From the NCBI GenBank assembly GCA_947652605.1, contig OX393579.1:44088970-44152969 (forward strand): a stretch of DNA of 64,000 nt, in the 5' to 3' direction. Below are positions 49,138 to 60,950 of this stretch, one piece after another. This stretch comes from Elmis aenea. Its lineage: Eukaryota > Arthropoda > Insecta > Coleoptera > Elmidae. The notes beneath the pieces were generated by a model. It saw nothing but the letters and a program-made list of their open reading frames with translations, did no database searches and was not told the origin of the DNA. A program made the position numbers and the translations under genes. Within the stretch, counting starts at the first letter, position 1, and every line of letters starts with the position of its first letter.

Positions 49138-49528
49138 TTTGTTTACGACCTTTAATGTAAATGACTCTTAACGTACAGCCGGCATGCATAGTAAGTGGGT
49201 CTTTACGCACGGTAAGCAAAAAGCCCAGTTTTTTAAAGAAATGATCAAAGTAAACTCAAGTCAAACACTTCCTGCATGCCTAGTGAGTTATAACGCAGGG
49301 TAAGCAAAACGCACACTTGTCTAGAAATGTCAAAGTAGGCTTACGTCAAAATTGACAAGACAACGTAATTACATGTTTATATTAGTCAAAAAGTCGTTAA
49401 AATCGTATGTGATCGTAGAAAAAGTAAGCTACGTAACACGAGTTGTAAAGCAATTACGCACTCGTGAAAATACGCACCCGCAGCTACGCGGCTCCGTGCG
49501 CAACTTTTCCACTCGTGCGTAATATGCT
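49138..49528. repeat. Dispersed repeat, minus-oriented copy (partner at 11709-12080)
   Basis: Read on the minus strand it matches 11709-12080: CACGAGTGGAAAAGTTGCGC, GGAGCCGCGTAGC, TTGCTTTACAACTCGTG, GTAATTACGTTGTCTTG, GTGTGCGTTTTGCTTACC and CACTTACTATGCATG. Both internal half-repeats are present and in the same order. It lacks the ATGC microsatellite of the other copy. Confidence 0.7.
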
Positions 49529-50987
49529 TCTTACTACTCTTCTTATATAATATACTATAATTTCAGCATTTGTTATATTATTATCTAGTAGCTGAGGCAT
49601 TAAAGAGGTTTAGTAACGTAATATTTATTCGGCAAAAAAAAGATCTGGCAAGAATTATGAATTGGGCCAGTTAGTAACTATCCAGATTCCAGGAAACTAG
49701 ATAATTTACGTTCGATCAATTAAAAACAAGTGAAAGTAGCAGCCTCCTTATCGCTAGTGCTAGGATGTTGACATTTTTTTTTACGTTAATGTCGTGTCCG
49801 TTGATAATTATATCTATTTTTAGTGCTGTTGTGAAACTCGTTCATTTTGCCTCGATGTTAAATCGAATAGTTTTATTTTAACATCACGGTATTTGTAGCA
49901 CATTTACATTACAATCTTCGAGCACAAATCGAATTGACAGCTACATAAAGTATATTTACGATAAATTGTCAAGTATGTTTAGTTTGAGTCATTGATTTTA
50001 ATTGAAGTTGGCACACGAAAGACTATGATTTAATTGCCGGCGTTTCTTTGAGGTACCCATTAATTCAACTGAACCGTGTTCGTAAATTGATTGAACTGGC
50101 TATGACCTACAGGAAATGTTTCACAAAGTCTTTGTGCTCGTAACTTGATTAAGTCGTTTAATAAATTGGCAAAGTGAAATAGTTTTGTGCCGACAAATAG
50201 TTTTCGTGTAACGCTATCCAGGTTGTTCATAGATAATTTCTTATTGTTTCACAAACTAATAAATACCATGGCGGTTAAATTAAAAAATATATATAACCAC
50301 GAACCATGCGTTTTGTTTCCCTGAAATAATTATAAACAGCTTACAAAGTATGATCATTAAACAAAAACATTAAAAGTTTTTCCACTGTTATATCGAATTT
50401 AGTACTAAATTAAGCAAAAACAAGGTAAAAATTGTAACCAAAAACTTTTTTCAGTTATGTAACGTAAGATGTCTATTCTAAAAAGATATCTATTTTAATA
50501 TTGATATTTATTTAAAAAACATTCAAATCGATTTAATAATAGATAAATGAAAATCATTATTTTTTTAATAAAAGGAATCACTGAAGTCCTTTCGCACAAA
50601 GCTGGGGTTGTTAACGGAGCCGTTAAACACCGTTACCAGGAGATAATCTTCCGTTACTTTTTCGTTACAACTGGGTATTAATAATTTTTTTATAAATCAC
50701 TAAAAAACAGATTCAAACATGCTGTTTTCCTTGATTATTTTTTAAGCAATTTTGACAATTTGTTAACATGAAACTGAATTTACTAAAAATTAAAAATCGT
50801 TACATAAAAACAAAACAATTTTTGTTGTAATAATATGTACTTAAGTCAAATTTACATACCTACTTATATTTTTTAGTCAAATTCAAACATTAAACTCTCC
50901 ACTTTTATAATTTATAGAGGGTGTTCAAAATTCAAAGCTTACACGGGGAACTAGCTTGTCTTAAGAGCTCGGTTTCATTGGCGTGAA

Positions 50988-51074
50988 CAGAGGCGTACGC
51001 AAGGGGGGATTAGGGTGATAAATCACCCCCCGAAAATTTGAAAAGGACTAAAATTATAATTACCGTATTTCCAA

Positions 51075-51105
<31 letters not shown>

Positions 51106-51307
51106 AAATATATTATATGTTTGTATGTTTTACTTATAAATGCTATTTTTGGGTACGTTTGACCCCCGCACCTCTTTCTTGCAATTCACTTTGTGTGTCT
51201 AGCCCCCTAGGTCATTTTCTAATATTACCATTACCATGCCCCGTTTAGTATTATTTTTGCAAATTAAAACAATATCCCCCTGAAATATTCTTGTGCGTAC
51301 GCCACTG
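50988..51307. mobile_element. hAT-like MITE (320 bp) with near-perfect 8-bp duplication
   Basis: Ends CAGAGGCGTACGCAAGGGGG and, on the minus strand, CAGTGGCGTACGCACAAGAA. The flanks are GGCGTGAA (50980-50987) and GGCATGAA (51308-51315), 7 of 8 identical. It holds a (CATATA)n run near 51078-51106 and is a better-preserved copy of the element at 31810. Confidence 0.85.
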
Positions 51308-52478
51308 GGCATGAAGGAGAGAAATTTAGTGCTGTATTCAAATCTAAAACGAAAAGTTTGTTTTTCAAATTTTGCATATTGTAGCTATGTTATCATTAGT
51401 TCAGGATTTTTAGCACTATTTTCTAGTGGAAAAATTCAATATATCGCCTTTAAGAAATAGTAAAGTTGATGATAGTGTCCACCAATAGATAAAAAGTCTG
51501 ACAAAAAATCTAATTAGAGCAGTCTCAAAGTGTGGTCCACGATCCTCCAGGAGTTCTTGAATCCTTTCATAATGTTCGAACTTTTATTACATTTTAGGTT
51601 TGAATAAATATACACAAATCACCAAAAAACTTACTTAAAACTAACTTGAATCAAACTTGAGTTACAAAATATGAAAGCATTAATAATAAAATCTATTGAA
51701 TCAAAAGTGAATGTCAACAATCGGTCAATTAATAAGTAATTAGGCGATAAGCTAAGGCCGATTAATCGGCAATGGGCCAATTTGCTTATCGGTGTATCCC
51801 TTACAGATATGCCTAACGAGATATATTATAAATTTTTCAAGCTAGTCATATATGTGTATTGCTTATATATTTACATTAACTTCTTAATATAAGCGTTAAA
51901 TTGTAACATCCTAAAGTGAAAACTTTAGATATTTTTGACCACCTTCGAAGTTGGCATGCAACAAATGAATCGAGAGCGAATCGCGAAAGATGAATGGTAC
52001 GAGAAGCAGAGGTCGATCAAGTAAAGTGATCTGAATTAGATGTCAGGACAAAAATAGAAGACTAAAATAAAAGAAAAGAAAGCGTCCTTAAATGGGAATC
52101 GAAAGGACTTGCCTATAGGTATATTTGAATTTTCTCATTCGGTTAATAAACAAATTGTATATTTTTTTAATAAATAATTGTAAAATTTAAGCAAAAATGT
52201 TTCTTACAATTTTAATTACATATTTAACGGTAACAAATACATATGCCAATATTTCTTTGAAGTAATTTTTGGAAATTCGAAGCACGTGAATATCAAGAGA
52301 TAAATACAAATTTCTCCATATTGGTTTCTAATCACGACCGTATTGCTTCTAATACAATAATTACCAAAATTTAAAGATAATGCAAAATGTTTTAAACTAA
52401 ATAATGTCAATATTATATGTAATGCCTAGGTATTTCATAAAATGCCGATTCTCGGTAGTTAAATTATAGACTATTTAT

Positions 52479-53751
52479 ATTATGTGATCCTTTAATTAGT
52501 TAGTGTACAGGGTGGACCAAATTCGAATGTTTTACGGGGTATCTCGGTTACCGTAATAGATAGCGAAAATCTGATTTCGGTCCCTTGGGCTATTTTTTTG
52601 AGAAAATAACGCCTGTGCAATCAGATTTTTTCTATCTGATTCCATTTTGGCACGACCGACGAAAAATGAAATTTCATCATTTTTGAAAATTAGCTGTAAC
52701 TTCTTTATTTATTAAATTAGAACAAAATGTTATAGAGGTTTTTATGCAGATTTTTTTGCTTAATTTAAAAAAAAAAGTAATTTTTTCTTAGCCACCTTGA
52801 CTTGCGAGATATGAAGTAAACTTACATTTTTTTAAATGGAAACCCTAGTTGGCCATGACTTTATGTGAAAGAGTATTTTTTTAGCTTTTCAAAAATATAT
52901 AGTTTTATATATTTGTTGCAAAAAATAACCGAGATATGGCCAATTTTGTAAAAATTCGATCATCAAAGTTAGCCATGATTTCGTAAACAAGTGATGTTTG
53001 CAATGATTAAACAACTAAACGTCATTTCGAAGTAAATTTTTCAACTTTTAAGCAAATTCGTGTATTATTTTGTATTTTATAACTGTTTATTGTGGTATTG
53101 TGAACATGGCTAAATTTGAACTCTTCGAAAAATTTAATATGTTAGAATATTACTTTGTAAGTGATAAAAACGTAGCGGCTGTTTTAGAATTTACTAGGCA
53201 ATGACGTTTAGTTGTTTAATCATTGCAAACATCACTTGTTTACGAAATCATGGCAAACTTTGATGATCGAATTTTTACAGAATTGGCCATATCTCGCTTA
53301 TTTTTTGCAACAAATATATAAAACTATATATTTTTGAAAAGCTAAAAAAATACTCTTTCACATAAAGTCATGGACAACTAGGGTTTCCATTTAAAAAAAT
53401 GTAAGTTTACTCCAAATCTCGAAAGTCAAGGTAGCTATGAAAAAAATACTTTTGTTTTTAAATTAAGCATAAAAATCTGTATAAAAAACCTCTGTAACAT
53501 TTTGTTCTAATTTAATAAATAAAGAAGTTACAGCAAATTTTCAAAAATGATGAAATTTCATTTTTCGTCTGTAGTGCCAAAATGGAATCAGATAGAAAAA
53601 ATCTGATTGCACAGGCGTTATTTTCTCAAAAAAAATAGCCCAAGAGATCGAAATCAGATTTTCGCTATCTATTACGGTAACCGAGATACCCCGTAAAACA
53701 TTCGAATTTGGTCCACCCTGTACACTAACTAATTAAAGGATCACATAATTT
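52479..53751. repeat. Giant near-palindrome (about 1.27 kb)
   Basis: The left arm, about 52479-53035, is repeated inverted at about 53195-53751. Landmarks in order: TATGTGATCCTTTAATTAGT, GTACAGGGTGGACCAAATTC, ACGGGGTATCTCGGTTACCG, AGGCGTTATTTTCTCAAA-type blocks, GGAAACCCTAGTTG, and nearest the loop CGTAAACAAGTGATGTTTGC with TTTAGTTGTTTAATCATTGC. Visible differences are single bases and short indels, so the arms are of recent common origin. The loop (about 160 bp) carries a short ORF (53106). An extra TTTGGTCCACCCTGTATAC follows directly at about 53748-53766. Confidence 0.9.
53106..53204 (+). pseudogene. 32-residue ORF in the palindrome loop, transposase-N-terminus-like
   Basis: ATG 53106 to TGA 53202-53204: MAKFELFEKFNMLEYYFVSD followed by KNVAAVLEFTRQ. 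The pattern (Met, short basic start, aromatic-rich helix, then a second helix with VAAVLEF) is like the first helix-turn-helix of DUF4817-type Tc1/mariner transposases, such as the one at 17495 in this window (MKRFSLEQRVLVIKTFY...CVAKILRKL). The similarity is weak and short. If right, the palindrome descends from an autonomous element by internal deletion and inverted duplication. Confidence 0.3.
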
Positions 53752-54824
53752 GGTCCACCCTGTATACAATACTTAGTTATTACATCAAATAACGTAATTT
53801 TACAAAATAAAGTATGAAATAAATAAATACAGGTCGAAGATTATATCTTGAGGAACCAGATAAGTTTCAGTAGACTGTTTAAAGTTGGCTACATTGATAA
53901 AAAGTCGTTCAATATTTAAAATTAGGCTTAATTTTAACGGTTCATTATAAATGAACAACGACGTATTAACCAAATTTGATCCTCTTACCGGTCATGGAAT
54001 TTTGTGTTAAAATTGTCGTCTTAGATGTAACAATATGGTATACCATAAATAGAGGTGCAATTGCGTCTCGCTATTACATAACAAAAAAAGCACCATTCAG
54101 TGTATTTGCGCCACCGGCAAAGCGAAAACGTTTGTTTTTTCCCTTCTAAATTTAGACTTAAGTATGGCATATCCATGCAATAAGACTAAGTTGTGACCAC
54201 TGTTTGGTATTGACCGGTTGTAAATTTTTCAAGTCGGTCCCAAGCGATTTCCACCCGGCAGTAAAGGCCAGACGGTAAGAAAATCTAAAGATTTAGGATC
54301 GTAACTTAACACTTTCCTAAAAATTGTACTCAAACGAATAGATTTTTTTTCCATTTCTATTAAACGAGAATAATAATTAAATTTATGTAATTTCATGTTA
54401 TAAAAACTTAAATAAATAATTATGAAAAGCGCAGTGAAACATGCACATGTATGTTGATAGTTATGTAAATTTATGGCAATAAAATTATTTATACAACTTT
54501 AATTGAGAATTATACAGACAGTTTGAAATTAATGTATTATAGTTATTAGTATTTTGTAAATTACAATCATATCATGTAAGTTAAACAAAACTAAAACTTC
54601 TAAGTTAAGAGTGTTTTTGTGTTCCTGACCAATAAAAAATGTAATATAGAAAACTCGTACCTCATTTTTTCCCAATTTAGTTATGGAATTTTAAAAAAAA
54701 ACTTATTGTTAACTTAAGTAACACAGTAACTTTAGTTTTGTCCGACTCCAAGATACAACATAAATGAACTCATTTTTAAAATCACTAGTAAAGGGGTAAA
54801 CTTGTTAATAAACTTATATGCAGG

Positions 54825-55509
54825 GTATCCCAAATTCGAGGCTTCACGTAGTAAACTTGCTTATCTTAAGAGTTTTTAAAAGCGACTTTAAATTTCTTAT
54901 ATTTGCGCTATTTATAAAAAACAAAACACATTAGGTTTTTAATTTTTGCCTATAACTTAATTAATTGAAAGCACACTCAAAATAATTTTCGACATTATTG
55001 GGGCACTTTTTGGCGTAGATTTGAAATTCGTCAATAAATTTTACCTATCTTCATTTGTTTTTGTATTTTAAATAAGAAAGTTGATGTTAAAACAACAAAA
55101 ACAAATGAAGATATGTATAATTTATCGAAGAAATTCAAATCTAACAAAAAAAGTGCCCCATAATGTAGAAAAATATTTTGAGTGTGATTTAGAATAAGCA
55201 AGTTATATGCAAAAATTGAAAACCTGATGTTTTGTTTTTTATAAATAGCGCAAAAACTATTGATTTTTTCAATATTTGTTTTCATAAAACAGTTGCCCTT
55301 AAATCATAGATCATCTTGAGCTTGACCCATTTAACCAATTTCGTATCTCTTAACGTTTACGAGATCCCCATGCTGTTCAAGATAACTGGGACAGATATGA
55401 AGGAACACAAGAAAATTTAATCGGTAAAAACGTTTTATTTATGTAGGTCCTAAACATTCGATTTATGCAAAAATTAGCAAAGCCATACCTTATGGGACAC
55501 CCTGTATAT
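54825..55509. mobile_element. Foldback element with CAGGGT(A/G)TCCC termini (about 685 bp)
   Basis: Left end TATATGCAGGGTATCCCAAA; right end on the minus strand AATATACAGGGTGTCCCATA. Inner arms pair from about 54896-55075 (TATTTGCGCTATTTATAAAA, GGGGCACTTTTTGGCGTAGA, CATTTGTTTTTGT) with about 55090-55260, leaving a loop of only about 15 bp. The right side has about 240 unpaired bases. An 84-codon frame on the minus strand here follows the palindrome and is not a gene. Confidence 0.7.
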
Positions 55510-57722
55510 TAGAACCATTTAACGGTACATCCCTTGTATTTCTAAAAATACTTCTTTGAATAATTCTAACATTTACCAAACGCTTCCTATGCTAATTTAA
55601 GAAATTTCTTAAACCCGTCAGTTTTCACGCAACATTGCTCCCATATATTTCCACCTTATCAACAGTTTTAGCAGCACATATTATCTGCTACAATCTTCCT
55701 GATTCTCTCGCTTTGCTATATTTTTCGTACCACGCAAAGGCCTCCGTGTTTAAATAACAAACGTCATCACAAGCAGCCACAATTCTTCTGGCACTGATTT
55801 CCTGCGGCTGATTTTCCTTTTCAAGGACCGTGACAGTTACATTCAGACCCTGGCATGGCTCTTTGTAACTTAATATTCAACACTGTTTGCAAACAAAAAT
55901 TGTTAGGATTATATTCATCACTGGCGTTGTGACGGGTAATTTTTTATCAGGATGTAATTAATATTTAATTGCATTTACATACGAAAATGCGATGTATATA
56001 TTCGTACTTAAATGTTGTACATTTTAATTATTATAATTAATTGCAACACCTGTTTGTGTACGGTTAAATTAACCGTTACAAACGACAAAATCGTTTTGCT
56101 AAAATTATTGTTCTTATCTTTGTTTCTTTTATCAAATTATGAACATCTCATTTATATAAAATAATGTATTGTTTATACTGAATATTTTTTTCTACCTAAT
56201 GAAGTTTTGAACTTATTTAATATCAAATCAAAATTACAAAGCATAATTTTGTTGTTTAGATCTGTACTTGTCAAACTATTTTAACCTCTAACCAAAGTAA
56301 GATATACAATTTAGATAGCAACATGTTACTGTGTTACACAAATACGTAAATAGATGTACCCTGTACAGACTACGGCAAATTCGAGGACAACCATTGAGAT
56401 TCTGCTTATTATTAGGTACAGATCCCATATTGAAATTTGGCGAAGCTGTCAAATTTTATGCTGAATGATAAATAATATCAAAACAAGTATCAAAGCTCCT
56501 GTAACCGTTTTCATTTAAAAAAATCTGAAAAATTAACTTCTCGATTTTTTTTTAAAGTTCTTCATGGCAACTTTGAATACAGGGTGTAGAATTGGATCAC
56601 GCAACATAGTAATTTCAATGGTAAAATTTTAAAAGTTGTATTATATAATTCCCTAACGATTAAGGGAAAAAACGCATTTGTCACAGCATAATTCCAAGGC
56701 ACTACAGATTTTTGTCAAAACGGCGTTTTGCAATTTTCTTAATTTTTAGTTAGTGAAAATCTAAATATAATATTGATCACATTTGTAGACCCAGATTTTT
56801 TTCTCTGTATATTTTTTTTAATAGTGTAATTAACTTTATTTTTTTAAGTTTTACTTTTTTAAACTTCACTTTTTTATTTGTTATGGCAATCTTGTTTTTC
56901 ATGTAGTTGTCCAGGACTTTTTTTATATCAAGAGCATATAACTTGATCATATTATTTACACTAAGCGAAAAAAACTGTCTTGACACAATCTAGATAAGTA
57001 TGCAGTAAGAAGCAAACGTTGCTTATTTTGGTAAATCATTGTCCTATTTGTATACTTTTTAAAACTTGGTGCTTTAAAATGCTTTTTTCTTTTGAAACGA
57101 AACATAAAATGATTAAAATTCCTTAAATTGTTAAAGGCAACTGCATTTAAATACTTATACCCAAATAATACAACCGACTCATATATTATTAGCATTTTAA
57201 ATTTTGCTTCTATTATATGGAATCCACAATATGACATCAACACTAGTAAAATCGAGGGAATCCAAAAAAAATCATATCATTTTATCAATTAACCTTTCTA
57301 TTTCATTAATTAATATATGTATTTTGTAATTTCCTTTTAATGTCTAAAAACGAGAACTCTGTTTGGGTTCGTACTGTTGTGCTCTAGATTTGTTAATAAA
57401 TAAATAAATAATTATAAAATATTTCTTGCAATAATTTCGAAGCCCAGGTCAAATAATAAATGTTTTTTGAGCATTTATTTTAGATTTTTTTAATTTAAGA
57501 TTTTATTTCTGATCGAACTTTGATGTATTTAAAGCAATATGTGTTGTATTCAGTTTTTTTTTTTTTTTTTTTGAAATAACAGGTAATCAGTTTCGTCTGC
57601 ATTTTTAACGTTTCTCTTACAAATTTAATAAAATGTAATTTCATGTTCTTTTTTCTTTATTAAGAAAAAGGTATTTTGTAGCAACAAATATTTTATACTG
57701 GACTGTGTTTTTAATAAACTAA

Positions 57723-58404
57723 CATGGGAGGGTCACGATATGTTGTCGCTAGAATCTGATCAAAGCTGTGTTTATTGCATCAAGAACATCAAAACTAAAT
57801 GTTTTAAAGAGTTATGCGTGCCACTGGCCATTTCCTTCGGCAAATAGAGAAAAAACTGAAAAGTTGAATAACAAAGGTAATTTTTGCGATCACGTTGGCG
57901 AGATAAAATGGAAATTCTTCTATGTACCAATTTGCGCATCCTTTGTAAGTAAAATGGTACAAATTTTTTGAAAAAATCTTAAACGGTTCCGGAGAAAAAC
58001 GCGAAAAACGAGGCCCTTGTAAAAACGGTTTCCCCTTTGTTAAACGCCTATGCAAGTCACATAGATTTAGTTATACAATTTCTCAAATCATAGCGCTTTT
58101 GCAGTGGTTTCGTTTTTGACGTTTTTTTAAGGAACCGTTTAAGATATTTTAAAAAACTTTGCACCATTTTACTTGCAAAGGATGCGCGAATTGGTGAATA
58201 AAAGAATTTCAATTTTATCTCTCACAGTTTCATAGCCAACGCGATCGCAAAAATTACTTTTATTATTCAGCTTTTCAGTTTTCCCCCTATTATTTCGAAG
58301 TAAATGGCCAGTATTACTCTGCAAAACATTTATTTTTGATGTTCTTAATGCAATAAACACAGCCTTGATCAGATTCTAGCGACAACATATCGTGACCTTC
58401 CCTG
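57723..58404. repeat. Long foldback (682 bp)
   Basis: Left arm 57723-57995 and right arm about 58130-58404 pair over nearly all their length: GGGTCACGATATGTTGTCGC, AGAATCTGATCAAAGCTGTG, AATTTTTGCGATCACGTTGG, GCGCATCCTTTGTAAGTAAA, TTAAACGGTTCC. Small indels separate the arms. The loop (about 130 bp) has CGTTTTT runs and no coding sequence. The ends do not carry the CAGGGTG motif, so this is a different family from the 52479 palindrome. Confidence 0.85.
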
Positions 58405-60054
58405 GTAAGTGATTTTCGTTATTTTTTAAGGGTATCCAAATTGTGTCAAATGAGTTTTTTTTTTGCAAATCTTCTATTGAGTTAAGAAGTATACAGAAGT
58501 GATACATTTGCTGAAAAGAACAAAATCGAATTGTTGCAGTAAAAACTTTAAAAAACCATTAAAGGCAGAATGAAAAGTTGGCTTGAAAAAGCTTTTTAAC
58601 AGTATTAAAGATTTTTCCAGATTTTCCTCTTTTTCTCGTTCTTTTTCTTTTTCTAATTATCTAATATTATTCTTATCAGAGGTTGGCTATATTATATATT
58701 TTATTCACAACAGCTTTAAAAAGACCAAGAGTCTCAACCAGGACATTCTTCTCCAACGAACACTGCTTTTTCTGTATTAAATTTCATGAAAATGGTTGCA
58801 AATATTTGAAATGTGTTTTGTTATTTATTGTTACTCAGTCAGCATGCACTTTATCAATTTAGCCAAATGTAAACCTACGGCCTCTCTAAAGTCTGTTTTA
58901 TACTACACTATTTTTTCGTTTAAGAAAATCGTATACGATTTTCTAGTACGGTGTCAATCAGAAATTAAAAATCTTGAACGAAAAATTCGTACGAAATTAC
59001 TACCTGCCCCAAATCCGTCCAATTTTAGCATGCGCGCAGGCGTATTCTACTATAACTGTATGACGGTATCTGACCGCATGTTATTTGTGGGTTAGGTTAA
59101 CTGAAACAATCAAACGATGTTAAATACTACTCTACTTATTACCGTTATCCCTCACAATTTATTTTGTAGGAATAAATATGTAGAATGGAACAAGCGTTAA
59201 ATATACGTTAAATTTGAAAATGATTCGCTTTCTGTTCTGTGATCAAATTGAACATTTGACATGGTTACTGGTGCCAACAAAATATGATTAAAGTTACTTA
59301 AAAGTAACCAAAATATATTGGAGTTTTCGTACGAAAAAATAGTACAATGTAAATGGTTCATATTTTCCATGCTAAATTCTTTTAAAGGCGCCCTCGAATA
59401 CACTAATTTGAATAATTATTGTTACTGATATTCTACTACTTTTTTAGTCGTGTGTTGTTTCAATTCTTTCATAAATAAATACAGTTGCTTGATCGTTTAC
59501 CGTAACCTACATTTTTAGTGCCTGACTATTTTTAGTTACCACCAGCAAGTGTGAATTGATGCTTACGTTTATCTCATCCGTTTAACAAGTCGTTTTATAG
59601 AGCTATTAATAACACTAAATCAAATACAGTTGGCGTTACATCTGGAATACGCGAAACATTCGTTTTATAAATGTTTAGCTCTTAAGACATCCAGAGATAC
59701 ATACCGTTGTTTCAAGGACGATTACGTATATTCAAGCGTGTGCCTACTCGTATTACAAAATCTTACTCTTATAAAAATAGTGGAAGAAAACAGAAAACAT
59801 TCTGAACTTGAAAACAAGGATTTACTCATTTTTGTATAATATATTTATTAATCTTGTTGCATTGCGACTACCTCACTCCCGTTTCAGACCACATCAGTAT
59901 TATCTTTAAAAATTGAACGGACATTAGTACATGGTAGGCTAAATTTAATGACCATTTTCGATGTCACAAGCCACATTGATTCTGGTTACGCCAAAAATTT
60001 ATGTTTTGTATGTCCATTCATAGTAAATTGTCCTAATTTTTGTTTTTGTTTCAG

Positions 60055-60341
60055 GATAACCACTGCTTGCGCATCAAGATTCTAGGCGATTGTTACTATT
60101 GTGTCTCAGGCCTTCCCGAGCCTAGGTCAGACCATGCACACTGCACCGTGGAAATGGGATTAGACATGATCGATGCCATCGCCAGCGTGGTGGAAGCAAC
60201 AGACGTGCAACTTAACATGCGGGTTGGAATACATTCAGGTCGCGTACTTTGTGGTGTACTTGGACTGAGGAAGTGGCAATACGATGTTTGGTCGAATGAT
60301 GTTACACTGGCTAATAACATGGAGGCTGGTGGCGAACCTGG
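60055..60341 (+). CDS. rut: Adenylyl cyclase (rutabaga-like), internal exon 3 of 3 in window
   Basis: The acceptor TTTTGTTTCAG ends at 60054; the donor is G/GTAAGA with GT at 60342-60343. Phase 0 in, 95 codons plus two bases, phase 2 out. It begins [20 protein letters not shown]: the Asp of KILGDCYYC is the second Mg2+-binding aspartate of C1a. It then gives [17 protein letters not shown], the [20 protein letters not shown] block and [34 protein letters not shown] and [11 protein letters not shown] are core class III cyclase motifs, and the [14 protein letters not shown] form is that of membrane adenylyl cyclases. All expected residues are present, so the gene looks functional. The rest of C1a, C1b (which carries the calmodulin site in type I enzymes), the second membrane domain and C2 must lie to the right of the window. 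Confidence 0.93.
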
Positions 60342-60950
60342 GTAAGAACTAATTTTATTCATTATGCAACATATTCGGTGACTGCCAAAGTATAAATTAA
60401 AATTTTATTCAATCATGTGCTAGGTAAAGACAGTAGGTAAGAGTCAAATGTCTTAAAACAAGTTAAACAAATGAGATGCGAACGGGACTTAAACTTTTTT
60501 TGCGCCATAATCCCCTACAACATTGATAAACTTGTCCCATCTTATTAAAATGTTTTCAAAACCGATTTTGCACCACTTTATCAGCAAAAAAAAACTTTTG
60601 CACAAATTAGTTGTTTTAAGACGAAAGACATTTTAGATAAGGTTATTGTTGTAATGCGAATGTGCAACAAGTTCTTACTTGTTTTTTTTCACTCCTAGAT
60701 TGTTTAAAATCTTTGCTGAATGGACAATAAGTAGACCCTATATTAAGCCAGCAATCGCCCAATGGCTCGTGCGCTTTACACCACCGTCCCAATGCGGATT
60801 TATTAAGAATTTATATATTTTAATTAATTAATTAAACCTAGTTTTTAAGTCAGATGGTTTAAACCTCCTAAGTCTACGCGTATTTGATTCGATTCATATT
60901 TTTTTAGCTAATCGATTAGGGTGTACTTTTAGTCTTTCACTATATTTTAA

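Larger units (their letters stand above)
30297..60054 (+). other. Intron of rut-like gene, about 29.8 kb
   Basis: From GTAAGT at 30297 to TTTTGTTTCAG ending at 60054. Flanking exons join without loss at LAN/DNHC, so it is one intron. Apart from the elements listed separately I see nothing supported in about 30300-31800, 32165-33990, 34600-35790, 38250-39540, 42440-42600, 42720-44770, 46010-48540, 49530-50920, 51320-52480, 53770-54820, 55510-57720 and 58410-60054. These contain AT-rich sequence, homopolymers, isolated TATACAGGGTG-type ends (33617, 35155, 47397, 56579) and a CATATA microsatellite inside the element at 50988. Confidence 0.85.
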
